Positions 31,219 to 41,551 of a stretch of DNA of 64,000 nucleotides are shown here, piece after piece. This DNA comes from Immersiella caudata. Lineage: Eukaryota; Ascomycota; Sordariomycetes; Sordariales; Lasiosphaeriaceae. Location: assembly GCA_030512335.1 (NCBI GenBank), contig JAULSU010000001.1, positions 930,001 to 994,000 on the forward strand, read 5' to 3'. Each line of letters starts with the position of its first letter. The stretch's first letter is position 1. The position numbers and the translations under genes are program-made. Below the pieces are notes generated by a model, which saw only the letters and a list, made by a program, of their open reading frames with translations, made no database searches and was not told the origin of the DNA.

Positions 31219-32922
31219 TTTTTTGGAGTTGGGGGTGGGGAGTTTCGGCTGTATTTTATTGGTTAGGTTGAGGTCAACTTGGTTTTAGGAGGGCAGGAAG
31301 TGGATTGAACATCTGGCTGTGAGTCAACTCGATGGAGTCGAGATTGTGATGGGTTGTGGTGATTCTGGACTAGGCTTGGGGCGTGATCTTCTCGGTCCTC
31401 GCGTAATTTACGGTTCGATTTTTGGTGACCTTCGAGGGCCAAACCTTATGGAATGTACCGCATCAGCCCTGCAAGCCCCCTGCAACGCCATAATTCTCCC
31501 TGAGCCGCACCAGAGGGTTAGGGTCGAACCGCAATTCTCGCGAGGAATTCTCCATCTTTTCGTTTTTTTCCAAAAGATGAGAATGGTAGTAAAACACCAC
31601 GAACCGCTGGCACCTTACCGGATTAGGAAAAACTTTGTGGCTGCAGCAGCGTGGTACATGGCGAAATCAGACTTTTCCGCGGTTCGGCGAGGTTTTCGCT
31701 CACCGTGAGCCAAAAGAGGAAAGGTGCGCTTACAGGGGCTTGAAAGGAGTGAAAGCGGCTTATTTAGCCGTATTTTACTGAACCATAGGTTTCGCGAGGA
31801 CCGAGAAGATCACGCCCTTGGAGGCAAGAGCTGGTATCCGACTTTTTCGGCGTGCCAGCCTTTGAAGTCAGTAATTCTTCAGTGTACCAGGTACTGTTAT
31901 TTTCTCGACGAGCAACTAGAGATCATCCTTCCTGTCCTGCGTGGTTAGAGACTGAGATTCGAAGGCATGTGCCGTTATCGATGACTACCCAACCTAGGTC
32001 ACTGAGCAAGAAAAGATGCCGTCAACAGCTGAAATATGATATCTCCAAGGCTTAATTCAGCGCCGACGGTTGCGGTGCGTCGATGGCGTCGTCAGCTCCG
32101 CCATGTTCGCTGGGCAGTTGCCCCCGGTCTGCGTCGTCTTGAGTTTCCAATGCCCGTGACCGAGCGACAGGGGCGGGGAAGTGCCAACGCCAGTCCTGTG
32201 ACCTCATCCCCTTGGGGTCAAAAAGCCGGGTTCGCTTCGGCAGGCACATGTTCAGCTCCCTTCGGAGCCGAAACTGGCAGCCGCCGATGAATATGCCAGG
32301 GTAGGTTGCCTGTTGATGAGATGGAGCTCCATCATCTGGGTGTTATCACGGAGAGGTGGGGCGATGCGCTCCGCTCCGAGTTGACCTCCTTGATCGACCG
32401 ACCTTGGGCCTTTGTGTGCGTTTGGCACGAAGCCATGGTTCAGGCCCTCGACGCTATCCGTCTCTTCGTCTGGAGTCCACTTGCATCATCACCGCCCGTT
32501 GTCCAAGTCGGTCACTCCAAGGAGCCTTGACTGAAAACCCTACCTTGGCAGCAGGATTACGCGTTTTACAGAACCAAGCAGCAGACCGAGCCCCTATCAT
32601 GTCCATTCTAAGAACATTTAATTTTGACGTCTCGACATTTGTCTCGCATTCCTCGACGCGTTATTACAACGAATCGAGGACATTGCCGTAATTTTTTTTT
32701 TTTTTTGCCTGTCGCGTCAGGTCACGAGGTCACATGGAGAGGGGTAATCTGCCCTGCATCAATTCAATTCTTGCCTTTCCATTTCTCTCCTCCACGCTTT
32801 TCCCCATTTCTTGGCAGCCCAATCCACCAACCAAAATTTCCACCCAAAGTTTCTTTCACTCGGCTCTCGCAAGCTTTGCCTTTGCTAGTTCCATTCTCGC
32901 GTTGCCATTTCGCACCCTCATA
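31219..32922. other. Gene-free interval
   Basis: No supported gene; short frames only. A 10-T run occurs near 32692. The last 170 bp are pyrimidine-rich and look like the leader of the coiled-coil gene. Confidence 0.5.
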
Positions 32923-33464
32923 ATGGACGCCCTTCCCGAGCCTGATGTCATCGCCGGCGCATTTGACACGCTGCGTGTTCAATCTCAGCGCATCGCCAAC
33001 GTTGGCGCTGTTCAGAACCAGCAGAATATCCTCGCTGTCGTCCAGGCTCTGGGACAGCAGATTCACGATTTGGGACAGCAGATTCACGACTTGGGACAGC
33101 AGACACATCACCGCATCGACGGAATGCAGCAGCAAATGAACCAGCGCTTCGACACCCTTGAAAACCGCCAAAACAATTTCGAGATTGCTGCTGTAAATGC
33201 ACGCTTGTTTCACGCCGACGGCGCCGCTATTCTCCAGCGACCCGTCGACATCCGGAATGGAGGCGATATTCCCGATTTCCCCCTAACGCACCCCCAGCTC
33301 TATACGATAGATGGTATGTCATCTATTCTTCTGGAGTGCGGTGTTAACTCTTATCAGACGCTACTGCGGATGCCATCTTGCCCGCCCTCGGCATCCATCT
33401 CGCCCCAAACACGCCTTTGGCCGTCAAGCGCGAGAGTATAGCGCGTAAGTGGATTCTGAAATAA
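32923..33464 (+). CDS. Small coiled-coil protein with LGQQIHD heptads
   Basis: Two exons, 32923-33313 and 33358-33464, with a 44-nt intron (GTATGT...ATCAG); 165 aa. After splicing the end reads TIDDATADAILPALGIHLAP and then KRESIARKWILK, which makes better protein than the unspliced frame. The N-terminal half is an amphipathic helix with a 7-residue repeat, LGQQIHD, twice and LGQQTHH once, followed by RIDGMQQQMNQRFDTLENRQ. It is likely an oligomeric coiled coil. An upstream in-frame ATG at 32734 would add 63 residues, but that part looks like a leader. This resembles a widespread small fungal coiled-coil family with a FP-x-T ... LG ending; the function is unknown. Confidence 0.72.
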
Positions 33465-33900
33465 GGGGATACATACATGGGACTAGAGGAATAAAGGAGA
33501 TTGGAAGTAAATAAATGAGAGGACTGCAAGGTCTGATGAATTCAATACATGACAAGGGCGCTTGGGATGAGTTTTTTTTTTATGACTGTTCGCCTTGCTG
33601 GTAGAGGATGTCCTCTTGAGGCTTTATCTTGTACATACTTATCGTAGTAGAGGTTGCGCGTTTAGTTGGCGGCAGCTGAATCTACTCGGACGGAGCGCGA
33701 GAGTCAAGCAAGGGAGTCGACACTCACTGAGCGTCTATCAGGTAGGTAGATGATATTACAACGATACATGAACCAATCTCTCCTTTTGTCCATATCTATG
33801 TGCACTAGTTTGATAACCGGCTCGAATCCAGACAAATAGCCACGCAGTTTCCCGCCGTTTCTTGGGGACCGGTCCAGGGCGCAGAGCAAAAAGGATTGGA
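33465..33900. other. Intergenic region between convergent genes
   Basis: Contains the 3' ends of the two convergent transcription units. A 10-T run lies near 33573. No coding region is supported. Confidence 0.5.
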
Positions 33901-35475
33901 TTATTGACTTCCCGGCCATTCGCCCGCCTCATTGGCTGGGACTCGATCCTCAAGACGAAGCCTCACTTGAACTGCCCGCTCTTCAAAGCCCAAGCGCTGA
34001 AGACGCTGAGCGAGGAGATCGAGATGCCGGATAGTCGTGGAGTCTTCCGGACCCAGAGCATCCTCGGCAAACCGCACGCTCTCTTCCAAGAGCGACACGG
34101 CCTTATCCGCGTCCGTTTTCGAGTAATGCTGAGATAGCCTGTCGAGAGCATCTAGCTTTTTGGAAACCAGCACCTCAGAATCTTGGGCCGAAATAATGTC
34201 TTCGAAAAGAGCCATGGCCTCGTCATCCCTCCCCTGGTCCTCCAGAAGCATGGCAAGTTCCAACCGCATGACGTTGCATTGAATCGCCGCGCCGGCTGAA
34301 GCCATGCGGGGGATGAGAGCGCGAGCAGCCCCTTCCGTGATCTGGGGTTTCAGTTCCTTGCCGACGAGCATGTTTCTGAAATTGGCGTTGTACGTATAAG
34401 CGCCGAGGGTCTCGCTGGACATGCCCGTGTGCGCCTCCAGCTGGTCCCGCACAACTCTCGAGAAGGCCTCAAAGGCGGAAACAGCCATGTCGCCTTCCAG
34501 ATCATGCATGAAGTCGTCGAGCGATCGAAAGAAAATTGCCCACGGGTGCTCGCATCCCAGATGCTGAGCCGCCGCCTTGCCGACATAGTCCTGCAAGACC
34601 CGAGCCAATTCCGGCCGGCGATTGCTGACGGCGATGAAATGAATCCTCCATACAAGAGCCACCAGGGTCCAAGGGTGTGCGGTAATGAGCAGGGGCTGGA
34701 TGGCCGCGAACGCTCTGTCGAAGAAGACGCTGGCTGCGGCGCTCGTAGCGTTCTTTCGGCCTAGAACGCCGACCCCGGCAAGCAGGTCTTGTTCCATCTT
34801 CCAAAAGTTGCCAACGTCGTCATGAATCGTCCGAGATTCGGGATCTGCGTTCACGCGCCACCTGTTTCCGACGAAGCCAGATTTGATGTAATTGGTGATG
34901 GCGACACACATCTTCTCCGGCACCGCGAGCACCTCTGGAGTACGGACCGGGAAGCTGGGATTCAGAACGATGATGTGGGGCGGCAGTTCTATGGGCCCGA
35001 GCCCAAGCATGTCCCGTGAGCGGAGAACCTCTAGCTGTTGTTCGACAGCGCGGTTGAGGCGGATGTATCGGTCGAGCCGCTTGTTCTCGACAAGCCTGCC
35101 CATTCGCCAGAACTCTGTCGACAGCCCCGCGGCGTCGCGGCTAGCCCTGACTCTAGCCATGGCGAGGGCCTCGTGTGACTTGAGGTTCTTGGTGAGTTTC
35201 ATGGCTCTGAGTCGAGTCTTGTACATGTCCTCGCTAGACGGTCGAATGCGCTCGCGTATTATGATCACGATTCTTAAAAACATTCCCTGACACGAAGAAC
35301 ATGGTGATTCCGGATTCTAGACTCACCTTGCTCGTAATCCATGCTTCCGTTCCATGATCTTCATGACTTCCGCAAGTGGCTTGTTCTCGTCCAAGTAGAG
35401 CCGCTTGATTGTCGTCCGACACCTGGCCCAGTCCTCCTCCGTTGCCCATCGCTTAGTGCTGTCGACCACTTCCAT
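33901..35475 (-). CDS. Clr5-domain protein with C-terminal helical/TPR-like region
   Basis: Two exons on the minus strand, 35475-35327 and 35233-33901, with a 93-nt intron (GTGAGT...CTAG). Splicing joins RLYLDENKPLAEVMKIMERK, HGLRA and SEDMYKTRLRAMKLTKN, the full Clr5 N-terminal domain (about residues 12-62), which neither frame shows alone. The product is 493 aa. The rest is alpha-helical. Near the C terminus, segments such as LELAMLLEDQGRDDEAMALF and DKAVSLLEESVRFAEDALGP have TPR-like helix pairs. Clr5-domain proteins are fungal and were named after a fission-yeast silencing factor; many carry TPR or ankyrin tails and their role is unclear. A DNA-binding or regulatory role is inference. The start codon is preceded by a 14-bp minisatellite at 35497-35566. 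Confidence 0.82.
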
Positions 35476-35496
35476 CGTGCCTGAGTCGTTGGTACA

Positions 35497-35566
35497 GCCA
35501 GTGAGGTACGACCAGTGAGGTATGACCAGTGAGGTACAACCAGTGAGGTACAACCAGTGAGGTACT
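35497..35566. repeat. 14-bp minisatellite, five copies, upstream of the Clr5 gene
   Basis: Five near-identical units (GCCAGTGAGGTACG, then ACCAGTGAGGTATG, and three ACCAGTGAGGTAC plus A/A/T). It lies 22 bp upstream of the Clr5 start codon, so it is in the promoter or 5' UTR. Confidence 0.88.
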
Positions 35567-35737
35567 GTTTTGCGAGGTGAGTTAAGACATTGGCCTCAGC
35601 AGCAGATAACTTCCATACCAATACCAAGACTCCTCCCCGTCACTCGTGGCTCAGGCAAGAGCCCCGCCGTTCTGTTGGCGGCGACTTACCTTTCCGCTCT
35701 CTTTATTAGTTGGAGTAAAGGAAGGCTGCAGACGGAT

Positions 35738-35942
35738 CGTGTCTTATTGGACTAGAACAGAAGTGTCTTGCATCGTTCCAAGGGGTGGGCTGCATACGGT
35801 CGTGCACGTATCGCGTCTTATTGGACCAAAACAGAGGTGTCCTGCATCGTTTCAAAGGGGTGGGCTGCATGCCGTCGCATACGCATCGCGTCTTATTGGA
35901 CTAGAACAGAAGTGTCCTGCATCGGTCAAAGGGTGTGACCGC
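35738..35942. repeat. ~75-bp tandem repeat, about 2.7 copies
   Basis: Units start CGTGTCTTATTGGACTAGAA (35738), CGCGTCTTATTGGACCAAAA (about 35812) and CGCGTCTTATTGGACTAGAA (about 35887). Most differences between copies are C/T or G/A transitions, consistent with light RIP or normal drift. It lies between the divergent Clr5 gene and the small Cys-rich ORF. Confidence 0.85.
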
Positions 35943-36365
35943 GTGCTTTTAACCGCTCCCGACCTTCTCAACTGACCCGACTCTCTCTTATTGGCCTATA
36001 CATTTTGGCTGGTCGCTTGACACGGAATTTAGAGCAAAAAATGGTTGGCTGATGGCAGGTAAGGAGGTAGGATGACATGACGGCCCATCCAGGTGGCTAT
36101 TCTCTCTTCCTCGTTGGTCTGGTTATATATATATCAGAGCTCGAGGCTCTTGTTCGCAAGAACCAAAATCCCAACTATCTTCACTCCCTATAATGAAAAC
36201 CGCCTTCAAGTTCTAGGTCTGGGTTCCAAGATACACACCTGATAGCATATTCGTGTACCGGAGCTTTGGCGAGTTGACCACTGGTTCGTGCTCCACGGCA
36301 AATCGGTTCCTTATTCACTTGGTCCAATCTTAGCTTACCTATATCTCCAGCCTTCCATACTCACC

Positions 36366-36596
36366 ATGTGTCTAAACGTGATACGACGAGGGTATTTTAC
36401 AATCTGCAGGCATACGTGCTGGGTTGATTGGGCGGGTGGAGGCAGCGTCTGTCCGCTCAAACTGTCTGACCCTACACACCAGGAAACCAGACGGTACGAG
36501 GATGTTGTTCAGGAATATTATAGACCATGCAGCGATTGCATGGACGACTATGTTGTTGGGCCGTATCTAGATGGCAATTGCTGGTATGCGAAATAA
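36366..36596 (+). CDS. Small Cys-rich protein, 76 aa
   Basis: Open frame from ATG 36366 (CACCATG). It begins MCLNVIRRGYFTICRHTCWV and later has YRPCSDCMDDYVVGPYLDGN. Cysteines are at several positions, including C-R-H-T-C and C-S-D-C, which could bind zinc. Many filamentous fungi encode short proteins beginning MCxxV...CGH with this character, and this one resembles them. A TATATATATA string lies at 36124-36134, followed by a CT-rich leader. There is no signal peptide. The function is unknown, and the ORF is short enough that chance cannot be excluded. Confidence 0.5.
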   Translation: MCLNVIRRGYFTICRHTCWVDWAGGGSVCPLKLSDPTHQETRRYEDVVQEYYRPCSDCMDDYVVGPYLDGNCWYAK

Positions 36597-39500
36597 GTGT
36601 AGAGGTCCCATCGGCCTATGGAGAGAGGAACAGAGTATCGCAAGAGCCCTCGCGCAACAGGGGAGGTTATCCGGTGCCAACCATGAAGCTATGGCGTATT
36701 GATAGCCTGGCGGGAAGGCATGCAGGTTTTGGAGCTTATTTGGAGCGTATTTGGACCTTATTTGGAGCTGGGATATTGAGGGTAGCTCAAGTCGGAGCTG
36801 GAATCCATCACCCTCGTCATTCTCCTCCCTCGTACCGGCCGTGTCTCTTGTGCATTGGGTTAGTAATTATAAGAACATCAAAACGTTCAGTGGAGAGATT
36901 CTGCCGTATCTGCTCTAGTATGATACCTGAAACAATGTGAACAAATACGTGCCATGGAAACATTCCTGTGCTATTGTGACAGAAGAAAATCGGTCCACTT
37001 TCTTTGTATGGGCGAATCACTATCTCCTAGTCCCATCGTTTGACATCGTACCCATCCTCAACCCCTTCAAACTCCTCGTTCCCCTCATCTACAGCCTATG
37101 GGCCTCTAGTAACTCCGTCCGATTCGGAGGGCCCAGTCATAGCATTGAGCTGCTCGCATATCTCTCGAGATTCTCCCACCAGGCCATGCGATAGGATGAG
37201 CAGGCATTCGATAAACACCTCGCGACCTTCTCGCCAGGAGGGTGTCCCAAGCTCGCACTCAGGCCATCCTCTTTCGGAGGCGGGGGAAGGGGGGTGGCCA
37301 CCCGTTTTTTTTGTTTCTCTTCGTAGCCGTGAACGAAAGGGTGACAGGTACCCCAAGTGCCGAGGCTAGGGACATAAGAGCCGATGTTACGAGCTCATCC
37401 TCGTTCATGAATGATTTCTCAACTGCTCCGTGTGGGGGGGGGGGGCAACGTGGCAACGGGCCCTGGTTGGCTTTCTGCCACATATATCGACATACGCTCA
37501 GGCGTGTTTGAAGCGGTTGAATCCATTGGTGTAGGGGAGCAGTGGCTGGAGTGTCGAAACTTTCAGGGTGAAAGGCGAGGTGACTTTGGGACATCTGGAA
37601 GCTTATCTAGGCTCTATATATAGGAGTCTGGAGCACGCCAAGGGAGCCTCAGCCAGTATCGATCCGGAATGATCGGGGTCCGTTGTCCCATCGCGAGGCG
37701 TTCCCGGATGGCTGATGGCACTCAAGGCGGCTGCGAGTGACCCATGTGCCTAGTGTAGATGGAGGCGCATTAATGTCCGCTAGGTAGGGAGTGAGTGGTT
37801 ATCAGGCGGAGATGTCAGTCCGTCGGCGCCCAGAATCCACCTGCCTGAGGCTGAACCACGCTTGAAGCCCTCGTGGTGTGGTTCTCAGGCGTCACGCATG
37901 AATACACGTCCTGGGCTTGGTTCACATGTGAGCGTTGGCCTCGAGAGAGGCGATCAGCCCCTGACCAGCTGAACAGATGCCCCGCCACACCACGTTCCTT
38001 TTACTTTGGGCATGCCTGGATAATCATTCAAGTAGACTCTACCTTGACGTCTGCCGGCATCCCCAAGCCCCCGGCTCCGTCTGTGCGAGATGGTCGGTAA
38101 GGCAGCCGCACAGGAAACTTCTGGAGATGTTTTCCAATGTCTCAAAACCCGTTGCGCCAGGTCGAGTTGTCCTTATTTTTCGACAACCCGTGATGACGAG
38201 CGCCTGTCTCGGAAAGGTAAAGCTAGAGAGAGAAAATCATTATTCAAATTAACCAAGCTTTCAATCCTACCCGGCTTGACCTTTGGGGCAGCTGTCATGG
38301 GAAGCGGCCGAGACCCCCCGGTGTGGTGGCCTTTAGTGAAGTTGGTCTGAATACATAATACCCACTTTGAGAAAGCCATACAAGGAAATTGATGTCAATG
38401 TGTGGGCAACCTGCCCCGAGCCCTCGAAACGGAACACACGTCATCCAGACTCCAATGAAGCTTGACATTCAGTATAACTTTGTTCGCTGATATTTTATCT
38501 GGGAACCAGGCCAGTGTTAGGCAATACATACGTCCTGGCACATGTGAACATTGAATGCTTCGCCATTCGCGATGCTGTGGACCATAGGAATTTCCGACAA
38601 GGGTCCACATACCATGATCAAGGGTCTTTCGAACACCAGAGGAGTGACACCTCCACAGGCAGGGGCAAAACGGTCACCCCCCGGAAGTTCAAGCTATTGG
38701 CTCCTCTTCATCTTCTTCTTGCCCAGGCGCCTGGTTGTTATTGTTGAAGGGATCCCAAACAACACCGTCTAATAAGGCTACCGTACGGTTATCCCTAATG
38801 TCTCGAGCGGGATAAAGGTCACTCTCTACACTAGAATCGTAGCCTATGCGTTTAATAGTAACCTAATACAGATAAGTGACAGGGAGATAAGCTATATATA
38901 TATTTTTTACTGGAGACGTAGTAGCGCAATTTGATGCATATATTTAGGATTTTCAAGTTCAACGCTAAAGCACTTCCGATGACGAGACATACTACAGCTA
39001 GTGTAAACGCTAGCGATGCAGCCATATGCAGTAGGATGAGGTACCATACGAGGATGAAGGGCCAGAGACCTCGGTAATCGTCGCGTCGAAGGATGTAGAT
39101 GTGGTTGTCGATACTGTTTCCTCCTGTCCTCGTTGCTGCGCGCGCTATGCGGAAGCTTTCTATCTCGATTCCAAATTGAAGTTTCTGTCAGTTTCAGTTA
39201 CCCTAGCCAAGAGGATATTGTCGACGCTGCCAACGCGGAGGAGATGGGTAAAGCGCTTAGAATTGTGCCGTCCATCTGAGAGCTTGCGAAGTGGGGAGCA
39301 TATCGCGAAATCTCAATGCAAACATAACGACATCGAACCGGCTCAGAGTCGTTTGGGAATTGATGGCCGAGCCCGAGCCATTTTGGTGGGCCTGGAGATT
39401 GAACCCTATAACCCTTCTTCTTCCCTCCCTCATCGCGTTACATTGATGGAAAGCTGGGGGCGGCTCAAGGGGTGGGTAATGGGAGACTTGGATTTAATGC

Positions 39501-39997
39501 TGAGGAGTTGATTTACCGAACCTGCTGTGTAAGGTTATGTCTCCATCGTTGAAGCTAGCGGCAGCCCCCGTCGCCGGAGATGCGTGAGTCTCGGACGCAG
39601 GACCAGGTGAATCTTAGGGCCTGTCAACGCCATCACACCACCCATTGATCTAGGACACCCTTTCCTTTTTAGGGTCTATGGTCCACCTCGGGCCGCCTGC
39701 TGCCCAAACGGGAGGGCGAAGCGAGGCAATGTTAATCCCAAGTCCGTTAGCGGCTGCATCGCCCGCAAGCCATATTCTTTCAGGGGTCAACTAAATAAAA
39801 TTCTACCGATATGCTCACTGGGTGTCCTCCTGTTCCCACGCTGTATTCTACATTCTCATGAGATTCATTTCCACTCCAGGAGTGCATCGGACCAACTGTC
39901 TTAGTCTAACCATTTTATCCCGGATCATTGCCTCCTACGTACTGGGAGCCAGATACGATTGCCAACTTTTCTTGCCTTGAGCCGCGCGGTCCGCAGG
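36597..39997. other. Gene-poor interval of 3.4 kb
   Basis: No supported gene on either strand. Features seen: a repeated TTATTTGGAGC phrase at 36735-36775, a 12-G run at 37435-37446, a TATATATA tract near 38895, and AT-rich segments from 38780 to 38960. Frames at 37040-37594 and 39101-39511 lack any recognisable pattern. Confidence 0.5.
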
Positions 39998-40053
<56 letters not shown>

Positions 40054-40080
40054 GGAGGAGGATGAGGAGGAGGAGGAGGG
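39998..40080 (+). repeat. GAA/GAG microsatellite
   Basis: A purine-only tract of GAA then GAG triplets. Depending on frame it encodes poly-Glu, poly-Lys/Arg or poly-Arg. It overlaps the 5' part of the membrane-protein gene, so its length controls which frame is joined downstream. Confidence 0.9.
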
Positions 40081-40754
40081 GGGAGGAGGAAGTAGTGGAG
40101 GAGGAGGCGGCCGCGGTGGTGGAAGTGGAAGGGGTGGTAGCGGAGGTGGTGGCAGGGGAAAGTCTAGTTCCTCTGGCTCCTCAACCAATGGCGGCACTAC
40201 CGGTACTACTGCCGCAACATCCAGCCAATACGATCGGTATTGGTGGGATGCGCTTGCTCATCCCCATTTGGGCCATTGCCACAATCGTGCTTGTGTCCCT
40301 CTTCACTTTGGCCTTCATCTCTGCCTTGATCTACTACTACCGAAGAGGTAAGCATTCCAAGCCCATGACGACAATGGGATGGCACCTAACCCGATAATTA
40401 GAGCGCAGCAAACCGGGCCCAACTCGCCACGGCCAAGCCTGGTGGAATGCCTTCACCATTGCCTCGTTGCTCTGGATTCCTATCAAGATTATTAGGTGTG
40501 GCACCAGCCGGGCTTACATCAAGATCAAGCCAATCATGGGCGAGCAGAGTGGTATCGCAAGTCATGATGTCGCGGCTCCAGGTCCTCGTTACGGCGACGG
40601 AGGCAATGGGGATGCACCGCGAGGAAAATATGAGCCGTGCAACACGGACGACATGCCGCCACCGTACCCTGCCGAAGGGCCGGCACTTCCTGTACGGAGC
40701 TTCTATGTCGTGTCGATTACGTACATGCGTGAACACATTAAATGGCGTCACTGA
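40062..40754 (+). CDS. Single-pass membrane protein with PPPY motif, 5' end uncertain
   Basis: Exon 2 (40402-40754) and the end of exon 1 are clear. The frame runs through RLLIPIWAIATIVLVSLFTL and then AFISALIYYYRR (one TM followed by basic residues), a 54-nt intron (40348-40401, GTAAGC...TTAG), then ERSKPGPTRHGQAWWNAFTI and DDMPPPYPAEG to the stop. The PPPY motif could bind WW-domain (Rsp5-type) ubiquitin ligases. The N terminus is doubtful. In the TM frame the nearest upstream ATG is 40062, which gives an odd Arg/Glu/Val-rich sequence. The adjacent frame instead encodes a long Gly/Ser-rich stretch (GGGGRGKSSSSGSS), as in related fungal membrane proteins, but has no ATG and does not lead into the TM. 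A frameshift or an upstream exon is likely. Confidence 0.5.
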
Positions 40755-40916
40755 TTAGATCTGAGGGTCCAGCATAGCTAGTATTAGTTCAGCTCGTCGT
40801 TGTGCCAGGTGTGGGATAGGATGCCCTACTCGGGGGTATGAGGCCCCAGCAATGGCTCGAGCGTCAGGGAGCGAGAGTTGAGAAGTCACAGTTATTGCCA
40901 ACTTAGTTGTGTATAT

Positions 40917-40947
<31 letters not shown>

Positions 40948-41551
40948 CGTGGTGGAGCATCAAATTGCCGAGTTTCTGCGGCTGTAGAGGTAACGGAAAA
41001 AGTCTGGGAAAAACACTGCCAAGCCACACCCCATTTGCTCTTGCTCTTGCTTTTAAAGCATAGGGAGGTGGTTGTGCCAGCAGTAAAACGCACAGGTCAC
41101 GCAGCGCTCCCCTGGAAATGAAAGTGGTTGGTGCTCACCCGTGTCAAAACGCGCATGCTCTGAGGTCGTACTTGGAATGCCCAACCCGAATTTTAACTCT
41201 CCCAACATTTCTCGGGCTTGAGAATACCAGCACCCACCACCCAACAAGCTAGCCCTAAGTTATTCTTCCTCACAAATAGGTTGGCTTCGCAACGTCGTTA
41301 AGCCCTGTAGGGGTAACAGAGCCCCTTGGAATTTATTCTGGGGGTCCTAGGAGCCCTCCCGCAGGCTGCCGCATGATTGGGTACCCCGCACATGGTCGGC
41401 TTGGTGACCAATGAGGAGAATCGCGCAATGGTGTGCCTAGTGTCTCCAAATCTGCCTGTTCAGCGCGGCGTCAGCCGGCTTGCAGTCCGCAATGTTTCGC
41501 GACTTCCTTTTTGTTCATCCGCGACGCTAAACTCATCACAGCGGCGGCATC
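40755..41551. other. Gene-free interval with a long T run
   Basis: A run of 29 T occupies 40919-40947. Otherwise no feature is supported; the right end is upstream sequence of the CorA-like gene. Confidence 0.6.

Noticed and set aside
39959..40351. Poly-Glu/Gly-rich 130-codon frame as an independent gene
   Set aside because: It has no ATG and ends in unlikely sequence; it was kept only as a possible alternative N terminus of the membrane protein.
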